Assembly (NCBI GenBank): GCA_937872925.1
Contig: CALMUT010000161.1
Location: 1 to 61,793, forward strand
Reading direction: 5' to 3'
From: an uncultured Myxococcales bacterium
GTDB taxonomy: Bacteria; Myxococcota_A; Polyangia; Polyangiales; Polyangiaceae
Length of the DNA stretch: 61,793 nucleotides
The translations under genes were made by a program, and so were the position numbers. The notes beneath the pieces are model-generated. The model was not told the DNA's origin, made no database searches, and was given only the letters and a program-made list of their open reading frames with translations. Shown here one piece after another: positions 49,586 through 59,607 of this stretch (position 1 is its first letter; each line of letters begins with the position of its first letter).

Positions 49586-51529
49586 ATGCTCGATCAAGTC
49601 GTCTCGCCCACCCGTCCAGCGAAGCCAATATTCCCCGACGCGGCAACGCTGCCGGAGATGTTCATGAAGCGTGCAGAGCGCAGCGCCGACGCACTGGCCT
49701 TCAAGGTGAAAGAGGGCGGCAACTGGCAGGAAATGACGTGGCAAGCGTTCTATGACCAGGCAGCGAGTCTCGCGACTTGGTTCATGGATCACGGCCTCGT
49801 CGCTGGCGACAAGATCACCGTCGTGGGCAGTACGCGCCCGGAGTGGTGTGTCTCGGATTTTGGCGGACTGCTTGCTGGCGCCGTAACCGTCGGCGCCTAC
49901 CCCACGCTCACCCCAGAACAACTCGCCTACATCCTTGACCACTCCGACTCGCGCTTTGCGATCGTGGAAGACTTCGAGCAGCTTCAAAAGATCATCGACG
50001 AGAAATCGAAGCTGCCCAAGCTCGAGAAGGTCATCCTCTGGAACACCAAAGGTCAGGAAGAGGAGCTCGCTGCCCTGGACTGGGTCGTGCCGCTGCAGGA
50101 CGCGCTAAAGACGAAGGCGAACAAAAAGCGCATCGAAGAGCGCGTGACGGAAGTGCAGGCCAGCGCAACGGCCATCATTGTGTACACCAGTGGCACCACC
50201 GGCCCGCCCAAGGGCGCGATGATCAGCCATGACAACATCGCCACGGTTCTGTCGCATCCCGCGATCATGGACTTCGACGAGGACGACATCACGCTGTCGT
50301 TTCTGCCCATGGCGCACGTCGCAGAGCGCGTGTTGGCGTTCTATGGTCGCATCAACTACGGCACTGCCACGGCCTATGCCACCAGCATTCCCGCGGTGCT
50401 TGAAGAGGTCAAAGAGGTACGCCCCACGATCTTCGGCAGCGTGCCGCGCATCTTCGAGAAGGCGTACGCGCGCATTCAGGGAGAAGTCGGCAAAGCGTCG
50501 CCAGGCAAGCAGAAGGTATTCCGCTGGGCGGAATCTACCGGGCATGCCGTGGTGGAGCGCTGGCAGCGCGGCGAGGACATCCCGTTTCTGCTCGGGCTGC
50601 AGTACAAGCTCGCTGACCGCATGGTGTTTTCCAAGCTGCGCGGCGTATTCGGCGGCCGGGTGAAGTTCTTCATCACGGGCGCAGCGCCCATTCCCAAACA
50701 GATCTTGCAGTTCTTCTGGGCGGCTGGCTTCCCCATCTACGAGGTTTACGGCATGACCGAGGCGACCGTGGTCAGCCATGCGAACAAACCCGGTCAGGTG
50801 CGCCTTGGCTCCGTGGGCAAGAACTTGCCCTTCGTCGAGGAAAAACTTGCGGAGGACGGCGAGATTCTGGTGCGCGGCAAGACCGTGTTCCAAGGCTACT
50901 ACAAGAGCGAAGAGGCAACCAAAGAGACCGTGGACGATGAGGGCTGGCTGCACACTGGCGACATCGGCAAGCGGGACGCGGACGGCTACCTCTATATCGT
51001 CGATCGCAAGAAGCACATCATCATCACCGCCGGCGGCAAGAACCTGACTCCGGCGAACATCGAAAACGAAATCAAGACGCAAGACCCGATGATCAGCCAG
51101 GTGCATGCCCATGGCGATCGCCGCGCGTTCGTCACAGCAATGGTGACGATTAGCCCCATGGAGGCCATCGAATACGCGAAGGAGCGCGGCCTCACGACAG
51201 ACGAGGGCGCCATCGAACGCATGAAGCGCGCGCTGATGGAAAACCCCCTGGCACAGCCGGAGGGACTGCTTGAGCTGATGAAGAAAGTGACCGCTGAGGA
51301 TGCACTGAAGAAACGCATTGCGAAAGCCATTCGCGCGGGCAACGAGAAGCTTTCGCGGGTTGAGCAAGTCAAACGTGTCTTCATCCTGGAACGCGAACTG
51401 TCCTTGGACGAAGACGAGATCACGCCGACGCTCAAAGCCAAGCGCAAGAACATCGAAAAGAAGTTTGCGTCGCAGTTCGATCGGCTATACGAGGACGCCG
51501 CATTTGGCATCGTCGTAATGGATCAATGA
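49586..51529 (+). CDS. Long-chain acyl-CoA synthetase (AMP-binding)
   Basis: A 647-residue ligase that activates fatty acids with ATP and CoA. The AMP-binding signature is YTSGTTGPPKGAMISHDN (about residues 199-216); FITGAAPIPKQILQFF, VYGMTEATVVS and the hinge region LHTGDIGKRDADGYLYIVDR, then ITAGGKNLTP, follow in order. It looks like the large ACSL/FAA1-type form found in myxobacteria, not the E. coli FadD form. GGAGG at 49571-49575 supports ATG 49586. The methyltransferase gene starts one base after its stop. Confidence 0.92.
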   Translation: MLDQVVSPTRPAKPIFPDAATLPEMFMKRAERSADALAFKVKEGGNWQEMTWQAFYDQAASLATWFMDHGLVAGDKITVVGSTRPEWCVSDFGGLLAGAVTVGAYPTLTPEQLAYILDHSDSRFAIVEDFEQLQKIIDEKSKLPKLEKVILWNTKGQEEELAALDWVVPLQDALKTKANKKRIEERVTEVQASATAIIVYTSGTTGPPKGAMISHDNIATVLSHPAIMDFDEDDITLSFLPMAHVAERVLAFYGRINYGTATAYATSIPAVLEEVKEVRPTIFGSVPRIFEKAYARIQGEVGKASPGKQKVFRWAESTGHAVVERWQRGEDIPFLLGLQYKLADRMVFSKLRGVFGGRVKFFITGAAPIPKQILQFFWAAGFPIYEVYGMTEATVVSHANKPGQVRLGSVGKNLPFVEEKLAEDGEILVRGKTVFQGYYKSEEATKETVDDEGWLHTGDIGKRDADGYLYIVDRKKHIIITAGGKNLTPANIENEIKTQDPMISQVHAHGDRRAFVTAMVTISPMEAIEYAKERGLTTDEGAIERMKRALMENPLAQPEGLLELMKKVTAEDALKKRIAKAIRAGNEKLSRVEQVKRVFILERELSLDEDEITPTLKAKRKNIEKKFASQFDRLYEDAAFGIVVMDQ

Positions 51530-51530
51530 A

Positions 51531-52601
51531 GTGAAGACCGAAAGCACGCACGCAAGGCCCCGAAACTCCAAGTCCCGCGCCAAGGCGGCGCGCGCCGGCG
51601 CAAGAAACGGCGCGGCCCGCTCCAGCGCGAAAAACGGCGCGGCCCGCGCCGCTGCGAAGAACGGCGTCAGCGCAAAAAACGGCGCAGCCGCAAAGAACGG
51701 CAATGCCTCAAGCCGAGCCGGCGCTAAAAAGAAGCCGGCCCCCGCGCCGAAGTCGCCGCGTGCCCGGGTGCAGGCAGTCGCCAAGAAGCGCGTAAAACGC
51801 GCACCCAAAGCAGCGCCGTTCACGGCGAAGACGGCCGACAAACACGTGCTGTACCAAATGAGCGTGCAAGACGCAGCGGTCGAAGTCGACTTCATCGCCG
51901 GCGCTTTTTCGAAGTTTCGCAAGCGCAAGGCGCTCTCGCTCCGGGAAGACTTTTGCGGCACCGCGCTGATCTGCAGCCATTGGGTCAAGTCCGACCCAAA
52001 GCGCACGGCAACCGGTATCGACATCGACTCAAAGGTGCTCGCTTGGGGCAAGGCCAACAATATCGCGCCCTTGGCAGTGGATCAGGGGCGCGTCCAGCTG
52101 CTGCAACAGGACGTGCGCGGCAAAATCCACAGCAAAGTCGACGCCGTCTGCGCCTTCAACTTCAGCTACTGGATCTTCACGACCCGGGATTCGATGCGGG
52201 AGTACTTCAAAAAGGTACGCGCCGGCCTGGTCAAGGACGGGATCTTCTGCCTGGACAGCTACGGCGGCTGGGAAGCGATGGAGCCCATGCTGGAACAGCG
52301 CAACATCAAGCGCAAGTTCACCTACGTTTGGGACCAAGACCTCCTCGACCCCATCACGCACAAGGTCGTCAACTACATTCACTTCGAGTTCAACGACGGC
52401 ACAAAACTAAACAAGGCCTTCCGCTACGAGTGGCGCTACTGGAGCTTGCCAGAGCTGCAAGAGCTGCTGCTTGAGGCAGGCTTCAAGAGCGTGCACGTGT
52501 ACTGGGATCAGTCCGACGACGACGACGACGAGGACTACCGTCCGACTCTACGCGCCGAAAACCAACCCGGTTGGCTCGCGTACTTGGTCGCGCTCAACTG
52601 A
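51531..52601 (+). CDS. Class I methyltransferase with histone-H1-like head
   Basis: The first about 98 residues are Ala, Lys, Arg, Asn, Gly and Pro in repeats such as SSAKNGAARAAAKNGVSAKN, resembling an H1-like nucleic-acid-binding tail. A SAM-dependent methyltransferase follows: LREDFCGTALICSHWVKS as motif I, ATGIDIDSKVLAWGKANN as motif II, VDAVCAFNFSYWIF as motif IV and YVWDQDLLDPIT. GTG 51531 lies one base after the acyl-CoA synthetase stop, so the two are co-transcribed. The substrate is unknown; an acidic run (SDDDDDEDY) lies near the end. Confidence 0.85.
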   Translation: MKTESTHARPRNSKSRAKAARAGARNGAARSSAKNGAARAAAKNGVSAKNGAAAKNGNASSRAGAKKKPAPAPKSPRARVQAVAKKRVKRAPKAAPFTAKTADKHVLYQMSVQDAAVEVDFIAGAFSKFRKRKALSLREDFCGTALICSHWVKSDPKRTATGIDIDSKVLAWGKANNIAPLAVDQGRVQLLQQDVRGKIHSKVDAVCAFNFSYWIFTTRDSMREYFKKVRAGLVKDGIFCLDSYGGWEAMEPMLEQRNIKRKFTYVWDQDLLDPITHKVVNYIHFEFNDGTKLNKAFRYEWRYWSLPELQELLLEAGFKSVHVYWDQSDDDDDEDYRPTLRAENQPGWLAYLVALN

Positions 52602-52603
52602 CG

Positions 52604-52654
52604 CGCACGCGCGCACGCGCGCACGCGCGACATCGGCGCGCGACATCGGCGCGC
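52604..52654. repeat. Alternating purine-pyrimidine tract and 13-bp direct repeat
   Basis: Bases 52601-52629 alternate purine and pyrimidine strictly, built from GCGCACGC units, and could adopt Z-DNA under supercoiling. GACATCGGCGCGC is then repeated directly at 52629-52641 and 52642-52654. It sits between the methyltransferase and a lipoprotein gene, before the latter's promoter region. Confidence 0.65.
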
Positions 52655-52746
52655 GGGCTGAGGCAGCGCGCCTGCACCGCACGTTCCGCGCTGCGACTTG
52701 ACCAACGTCACCGGCGGTGCGTAAATTAGGTTGGGAGATGGAATAC

Positions 52747-53862
52747 ATGCGCAGCTCGCTAGTTTGTTTGGTGCTCAGCCTACCCCTCGCAGCTGGCTGC
52801 GGCGGAGACGATGAACGCCAATTCAGCAACACTGGCGGCGCGGGGGCGGGCGCGACGGGCGGTAGCAGCGCGACCGGTGGCGGTGGCTCCGGTGGTGGCG
52901 CGGGCGGCGGCGGGACCGCGGGCAGCAGCGGCAGCGCGGGAACCGGCGCGGTGGCGGGAGCAAGCGGAAGCGCAGGAACTTCAGGAACGGGCGGGACCGC
53001 GGGCAGCAGCGGCAGCGCGGGCGCCGGCGGCGCATGCGGCAATGGCAAGAGCTGCATTCCGACCACCCCGGCGGGCTGGAGCGGACCCGTTACCGTGGGC
53101 AAAGGCGCGACGGCACCGCCAGGCTGCCCGGCGACATCCTACGGCACGTCCGTCGCGACGCTCAAAGACACCTTCGTGCCGGGCGCTGCAAGCTGCACGT
53201 GCAACTGCGGTTCGACCACCGTCACCTGCGGAAATGTGTCGTATTGGGACTACACGTCCAATTCGTGTGGAGGCCTCTCATCATTCGTCGAAAACATCAC
53301 GCCGGTCAGCCAGTGTAAGGTGACCAACAACGCCTTGGACAAACAGGTCCGGGTGAGCGGTTCGGCTAGCTGCCTGGGCGAGACAGTCACCAAGACCCTG
53401 CCCACGCCAACGTGGACTTCTCAGGTACGGCTATGCGGCGGAGCCACGGATTCAGGCGGCTGCGGCTCGGGCCAGGCGTGCATTGAGGACGCGCCCAGCG
53501 GTTTTGCGGGAGTGTGCGTATTTCGCGTGGGTGATTTCCCCTGCCCCAGCGGCTACCCCAACCGCAGCGTGTACTACGAGGACTTCACGGACACGCGCGA
53601 CTGCACCGGTTGCAGCTGCGCCCCCAGTGGCTGGAACTGCAACACCAACTTGACTCGCTATCAGAGTTCGAACTGCACCGGAACCGCCGGGTCCAACGTC
53701 GTCGTCAGCACGTCGTCGCCCAAGTGCACCCACAACTTGTCCATGACGTCGTTCAAGGTGAGCGCGGTCACCAAGACTGCCGGCGCCTGCGGTGTGACGT
53801 CGAATACCAGCCTGACGGGTGCCGCTGCAGCGACGAAACCCCAGACGGTCTGCTGCCGCTAG
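52747..53862 (+). CDS. Cys-rich lipoprotein of unknown function
   Basis: A lipoprotein with the lipobox LAAGC, then an 80-residue Gly/Ala/Ser/Thr linker. The mature domain has about 24 Cys, often in pairs (ASCTCNCGSTTVTCGN, CTGCSCAPSGWNCN, TVCCR at the C-terminus), so it should be a disulfide-rich surface domain. GGGAG before ATG 52747 supports this start over 52717 and 52738. No family is recognised. The C-terminal half partly repeats the N-terminal pattern of Cys spacing. Confidence 0.8.
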   Translation: MRSSLVCLVLSLPLAAGCGGDDERQFSNTGGAGAGATGGSSATGGGGSGGGAGGGGTAGSSGSAGTGAVAGASGSAGTSGTGGTAGSSGSAGAGGACGNGKSCIPTTPAGWSGPVTVGKGATAPPGCPATSYGTSVATLKDTFVPGAASCTCNCGSTTVTCGNVSYWDYTSNSCGGLSSFVENITPVSQCKVTNNALDKQVRVSGSASCLGETVTKTLPTPTWTSQVRLCGGATDSGGCGSGQACIEDAPSGFAGVCVFRVGDFPCPSGYPNRSVYYEDFTDTRDCTGCSCAPSGWNCNTNLTRYQSSNCTGTAGSNVVVSTSSPKCTHNLSMTSFKVSAVTKTAGACGVTSNTSLTGAAAATKPQTVCCR

Positions 53863-53938
53863 CGCGGGCCGCCGACAGTACCGAGTCGCGAGCAACGATC
53901 GCGCGGCTTGCTAGCTTCTGCCTTCGCGATGCGCGAGG

Positions 53939-54628
53939 TCAACTGCAGGGCACCGCCAGCTCACTGCGGTCTTGGTACAGCTTGAAGAAGAGTTCCGCCA
54001 CAGTCTTCGGTTCGATGGTTGCCTGCCCAGAATCGAAGGCAGTGCCCTTGACCATGCCAAGCACCGTGACCTCGCCCACGTAAACGCCCTTTTCCGCCAG
54101 CGCGCGATTCAGGATCCGCACGAGCTTGTGCTGGGCCGCCTTCATCACGCCCAAGCCCATGGCGCCGAATTGCACGATCATCTTATCGACGTTGATGTCG
54201 TACATGGAAAACCCCCCACCCGTGACCAAGATGGCCGCGTCAGGCTGACCCCTCATGCCAGGCAACGCCGCTTGGGTCGCCGCAACCAAGCCCTCCACGC
54301 CCACCGCGAGCACGTTGCGCAGCTCCTGCGGCTTGCTCGTGAGCAGATCCCCCGCCGCGCCGACGTATGCGTTCCAGTGCACGACGGTGACGGCGCCAAA
54401 GGCCTTTTCGATCTCACCAAATAGCGCCTGCACCTTCGCCGGCTCTCCCAGGTCCCCGGGAAAGGCTCGCGCCTGGATGCCGTCGGCTTCGAGGCTCTTG
54501 GCCGCGGCGCTCAACTTGTCCGCGCTGCGCGCCACGAGGGCGACCTGAAAACCCGCCCGGCCGAACTTCTGCGCTACCGCATGACTGATGCCGGGCCCGT
54601 GCCCACAAATCACGATCGTCTTTGCCAT
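53939..54628 (-). CDS. SDR family protein lacking the catalytic Tyr and Ser
   Basis: A 229-residue Rossmann protein of the short-chain dehydrogenase family. The cofactor loop is ICGHGPGISHAVAQKFG, and the basic VALVARSADKL after strand two suggests NADP. At the active site the expected Tyr-x3-Lys reads LGVMK, so the Lys is kept but the Tyr is Leu; the Ser-bearing strand reads LVTGGGF. It therefore may bind nucleotide without dehydrogenase chemistry or use another mechanism. ATG 54628 is used. It is divergent from the fatty acid hydroxylase gene at 54734. Confidence 0.85.
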   Translation of the reverse strand: MAKTIVICGHGPGISHAVAQKFGRAGFQVALVARSADKLSAAAKSLEADGIQARAFPGDLGEPAKVQALFGEIEKAFGAVTVVHWNAYVGAAGDLLTSKPQELRNVLAVGVEGLVAATQAALPGMRGQPDAAILVTGGGFSMYDINVDKMIVQFGAMGLGVMKAAQHKLVRILNRALAEKGVYVGEVTVLGMVKGTAFDSGQATIEPKTVAELFFKLYQDRSELAVPCS

Positions 54629-54698
54629 GCTTGGGGGAGTAGCACGGCGCCCCGCCCGTCTGCCGCCCCCTTCGAATTCCCGCATATTTCGGTGAGAT

Positions 54699-54727
54699 TT
54701 GCATTCTGTAAATACAGAATGTATAGA
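54699..54727 (+). promoter_or_regulatory. Promoter with operator filling the spacer
   Basis: TTGCAT at 54699-54704 (-35) and TATAGA at 54722-54727 (-10) are 17 bases apart. The perfect inverted repeat ATTCTGT-AAAT-ACAGAAT (54703-54720) fills the spacer exactly. ATG 54734 follows 6 bases after the -10, so the mRNA would be leaderless. A repressor binding here would block RNA polymerase. No regulator gene is adjacent. Confidence 0.75.
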
Positions 54728-54733
54728 AAAGCC

Positions 54734-55501
54734 ATGAGCCCGGAAGACGAGCGAAGCTTCTTTCGCGACGACCGCAGTCGCCAGGCATTTCGCCGCAAGA
54801 TGCTCGACGAAATCCCCACTTGGTACTCCCCTTGGGTGCATCTGTGCGGCACCGTGGGCATCGGCGTGGCCGCCATTGTTTGTTCGGCGGTCTTCATCCA
54901 GGACCTGACGGCGCTGCAACTCCTCACGATCCCGCTCGTACTTGCGCTGTCGAACCTAGGCGAGTGGCATGCGCACCGTCACTTGCTGCATCGGCGTTGG
55001 AAACCCATGGCGGTGCTGTACGACCGACATACGCCGGAACACCACCGGGTCTACCGCCATCGCGACATGGCCGTCACTGAGTGGCGCGAGTTGCGCCTGG
55101 TGCTGATCCCGGCCATGGGCGTGTTCGGGATCGTGCTGGCGGCTGCACCTGCCGCAGCACTCGCCGGATACTTGCTCGGCCCCAACGTGGGTTGGCTGTT
55201 CCTCGCTTCCGCCGCCGCGTACGTCGTGTGCTACGAGGTCACGCACCTTTGCTACCACCTCCCCGAAGACAGCTTCATTGGTCGCCGCGCTTTTATTCGC
55301 TTCATGCGTGAACACCATGCGCGACATCACGACCCGCGCTTGATGCAAAAGTGGAACTTCAACGTGACCGTACCCTTCGGGGACTGGCTCTTCGGCAGTA
55401 TCGCCTCCCAAGCGCTGATCGACAGCTTGACGCCGGATCGCCCCGCAGCAGAGCCAAGCGCGCCGGCGGCGTCTAGTAGCGAGGTCGCAGACGCCGCGTA
55501 G
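54734..55501 (+). CDS. Fatty acid hydroxylase superfamily protein (second copy)
   Basis: A membrane di-iron oxygenase of about 255 residues. His clusters: NLGEWHAHRHLLHRRW, HTPEHHRVYRH, YEVTHLCYHLPED and REHHARHHDPRLMQ. Four hydrophobic segments flank them (VHLCGTVGIGVAAIVCSAVF, LTIPLVLALSN, LVLIPAMGVFGIVLAAAPAA, AAAYVVCYEV). ATG 54734 fits the promoter; ATG 54719 lies inside the operator. A lipid hydroxylation or desaturation role is likely. It differs strongly in sequence and length from the copy at 29151. Confidence 0.87.
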   Translation: MSPEDERSFFRDDRSRQAFRRKMLDEIPTWYSPWVHLCGTVGIGVAAIVCSAVFIQDLTALQLLTIPLVLALSNLGEWHAHRHLLHRRWKPMAVLYDRHTPEHHRVYRHRDMAVTEWRELRLVLIPAMGVFGIVLAAAPAAALAGYLLGPNVGWLFLASAAAYVVCYEVTHLCYHLPEDSFIGRRAFIRFMREHHARHHDPRLMQKWNFNVTVPFGDWLFGSIASQALIDSLTPDRPAAEPSAPAASSSEVADAA

Positions 55502-55706
55502 CGAACCTTCGAGAAACCTGGCTCGCGGCGCGGCGGCGCAACGTCGAGCAATTCGTCGCAGTCCCGGCTCCGAGATACTGCCCGCCAGGGGGAGGTTTGC
55601 GGCCTTCCAACCCGCATTGAGCGCCCGCTCAGAGCCAAATAACGGCTTCGTGGAGCGTACAGCGGGGTAGCCAAGCGGGAGGGCAGCGCAGATACTGCCG
55701 CGCAAC

Positions 55707-57209
<1,503 letters not shown>

Positions 57210-57212
57210 AGC

Positions 57213-59405
57213 TCAGTGGGAAAACCCGCTGCTGCCGATGAACTCGCGCAGGATGGACGTGGGCGGCACGTGGTCAGGGTAAATCGTGACGAATCGGTCC
57301 AGTAGCCCGAGCAAGCGAAACGCTGTCGCGTAGCTCGGGTCGTCTTGGGGGACTTCCAGAAGGTAGCGCTCGGCAAAGACCTTGAGCACGCTGAGTTCGT
57401 AAATCAGCGACGAATCGAAGACCGCGTCGGCGAAGTGCTGGTAGGGGAAGATGTGTTTGCGTTCGCCGTGGCGTACGCTGGCCCAGCGCGCCAAGTTCAT
57501 GGCAGCAGTGGCACCGCGGGTGTGGCGATCCCGCACAATGCGTCGCAGTAACCGCACGTCGCTGGCGTGGACCCGGGACAGCCGGTCAAAGGGCAGTTGA
57601 GCCAAGGGGCAGGCGAACACTCGGAACACGCTGGCCTCGGGCAAGCGCTCCAGCAACCTCGGATTGATGCCGTGGATGCCTTCAAGGAGCAGCAGATTGC
57701 GCGGCCCAAGGGTGAGTTCCGGGCCGCCCGCCGGATCGCCGGCACCGCGAGCAAAGTCGTAACGCGCGGTGCGCACCAACTTCCCTTCCAGCAGCTTCGC
57801 CAGGTGATCCTGCAAGAGATCGACCCGCAGGGCTTCCACGGCTTCGTAGTCGAACTCACCGTGCTCGTCCCGCGGCGTGTCTTCGCGGTCGACGTAGTAG
57901 TCGTCCAGGCTCAGCCCTACGGGATGGATCCCGTTTACCTGGAGCTGAACGGCCAGCCTGCGAATGAACGTGGTCTTTCCCGAAGACGACGGGCCGGCCA
58001 CGCAGATCACGCGCACCCCATTGCCGCGCGATTGGATCTCGTCGGCAATGCGGCCAATGCTCTTCTCCTGAAAGCCTTCGCTGACGCGGATCAGCTGAGA
58101 AACGTCGCCGCGGATGCACGCCTGATTGAAGCTCCCGATGCTCGTGATGCCCAGGGTGTCCAGCCAGCGGTCCTGATCCCGAGTCATGGCGTGGGTCTGC
58201 CGGGAGACGTCGCGAGCCTGCTGCACTTGGTCTTCGGAAATGCTCGGGCGGATGGAGCGCACGGCGTCGCCGTCGCGCTCCATCATCGCTTTGCCGTACA
58301 CCATCAACAGGCCGTCCATGTCGGGGAGCACCGCCAGATTGCGGCCCAAAAGCTCCGTGCGCGGGAGCAGCGGCCCCAAGCGCAGGGCGTACACCTTGCC
58401 GTAGGACACCATGGGCACCGCGGGCTCCCGCCAGGTGTCCAGCAGCCGCGCGACGTCACTCCAACCCACGCTGGCGAAGTACGCCCGCGCTTCAGCGACG
58501 GTCCACAGTTCCTCACGTAGCGGTAGATTCTCCCGCACCAAAAGCGCCAACTGGCGCTCCAGGGCCTGCGCCAGCCGAGGAATGTCGCTGGCCGTTCCCT
58601 CCAACAGGCGAACGCGCTGTGCGAAGCCCACGGAGTTGCTCATGGTCAGCCCCAGCGCCGGATCCACTCGGGCGGCGGCTTCGAACAAAAGCAGCGCCTG
58701 GCTGCGACGGTAGACACGCTGACCTTCCAGGTGGCTCAGTGGCAACGGCTCGACCAGGCCGTCGGAAGACAGCGGCGTGTTCAGGGACACCGCTTTGCGA
58801 TCCACAAGCGCCGCGACGACCAGGTCGTCACCCATGGTATTTCCCAAAAGCGCGCCGACCGGTGTTCCGGTGGCGACGCGGGTCGGCACGCCTGCCACCA
58901 GAACATGCACGCTGGCGCGACGCGGCAAGGAGCGCTCCTTCAGCAGCGCGCTGACGCTATCGGTCATCTCCACCAGGCGGTCGGCGACGCCGTCGAAGAG
59001 CGCCTGCACGACCCGCAGCGCCAACCCAGGCCGCTGTTGCACCAGCGCTGCGTAGCGCTGTTCGCTCATCACTGCCAAGCGCAAGTCCGTGCGTGCGGTG
59101 ATGGTGGCCGCGCGGGGTCGAGCGGCCACCAGCGCCAGCTCGCCAAAGTGTTGCCCACGGCGCACATCGCCGACGGCCAAACCCCGCCGCGTGATTACAG
59201 CCTTGCCGCTCAGCACGAAGTACATTGCGCGATCTTCGTCGTCTTCGGACAGCACGACTGCTCCAGCGGCGTATGCAACCTCCTCCAAGAAGTCCGCAAG
59301 CTGCGCCCGGTCCACGGCGCTGAGCTGCGAGAGTACCGGATCGCCGGCCGCTTCGAGATCATGGGCCGCGGGAGGCAGGCTGGACGGGCGGAGCGGGGTC
59401 GTCAC
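57213..59405 (-). CDS. cNMP-binding, TGS-like, uridine-kinase-like fusion
   Basis: A 730-residue protein. Residues about 25-145 are a cyclic-nucleotide-binding domain (LSEDDEDRAMYFVLSGKAVI, GQHFGELALVAARPRAATIT, where GELAL-x-RAA is the phosphate cassette). Residues about 160-420 resemble the TGS and catalytic-like region of threonyl-tRNA synthetase relatives (VATGTPVGALL, YGKVYALRLGPLLPRTE). Residues about 460-700 form a P-loop uridine/phosphoribulokinase-type kinase with Walker A GPSSSGKTTF, LSLDDYYVDRE and LLLEGIHGIN. The C-terminus ends in PPTSILREFIG. Cyclic nucleotide control of a nucleoside kinase is the obvious hypothesis. Confidence 0.88.
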   Translation of the reverse strand: MTTPLRPSSLPPAAHDLEAAGDPVLSQLSAVDRAQLADFLEEVAYAAGAVVLSEDDEDRAMYFVLSGKAVITRRGLAVGDVRRGQHFGELALVAARPRAATITARTDLRLAVMSEQRYAALVQQRPGLALRVVQALFDGVADRLVEMTDSVSALLKERSLPRRASVHVLVAGVPTRVATGTPVGALLGNTMGDDLVVAALVDRKAVSLNTPLSSDGLVEPLPLSHLEGQRVYRRSQALLLFEAAARVDPALGLTMSNSVGFAQRVRLLEGTASDIPRLAQALERQLALLVRENLPLREELWTVAEARAYFASVGWSDVARLLDTWREPAVPMVSYGKVYALRLGPLLPRTELLGRNLAVLPDMDGLLMVYGKAMMERDGDAVRSIRPSISEDQVQQARDVSRQTHAMTRDQDRWLDTLGITSIGSFNQACIRGDVSQLIRVSEGFQEKSIGRIADEIQSRGNGVRVICVAGPSSSGKTTFIRRLAVQLQVNGIHPVGLSLDDYYVDREDTPRDEHGEFDYEAVEALRVDLLQDHLAKLLEGKLVRTARYDFARGAGDPAGGPELTLGPRNLLLLEGIHGINPRLLERLPEASVFRVFACPLAQLPFDRLSRVHASDVRLLRRIVRDRHTRGATAAMNLARWASVRHGERKHIFPYQHFADAVFDSSLIYELSVLKVFAERYLLEVPQDDPSYATAFRLLGLLDRFVTIYPDHVPPTSILREFIGSSGFSH

Positions 59406-59607
59406 GACCGAGTGCTAGCGCCGCCGGGAGCCAGACGAAACCCTGAAACCAGCCTGCGCAGTCGGGGACGTTTGGCGAAACCGCCCGGACGCCACGGCTC
59501 GCCGGGCCTTTGCGTGCCCCAGCCACCTGGCAGTTTGTGCGCTTGAAACCGCGCTGGGTCCCGCATACGACCGATACGCGCGTCAGCGCCAAAGGAGGTT
59601 CGTCGCC

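Noticed and set aside
55655..55706. tRNA-like A-box TAGCCAAGCGG
   Set aside because: No matching acceptor, anticodon or T-arm can be folded around it.
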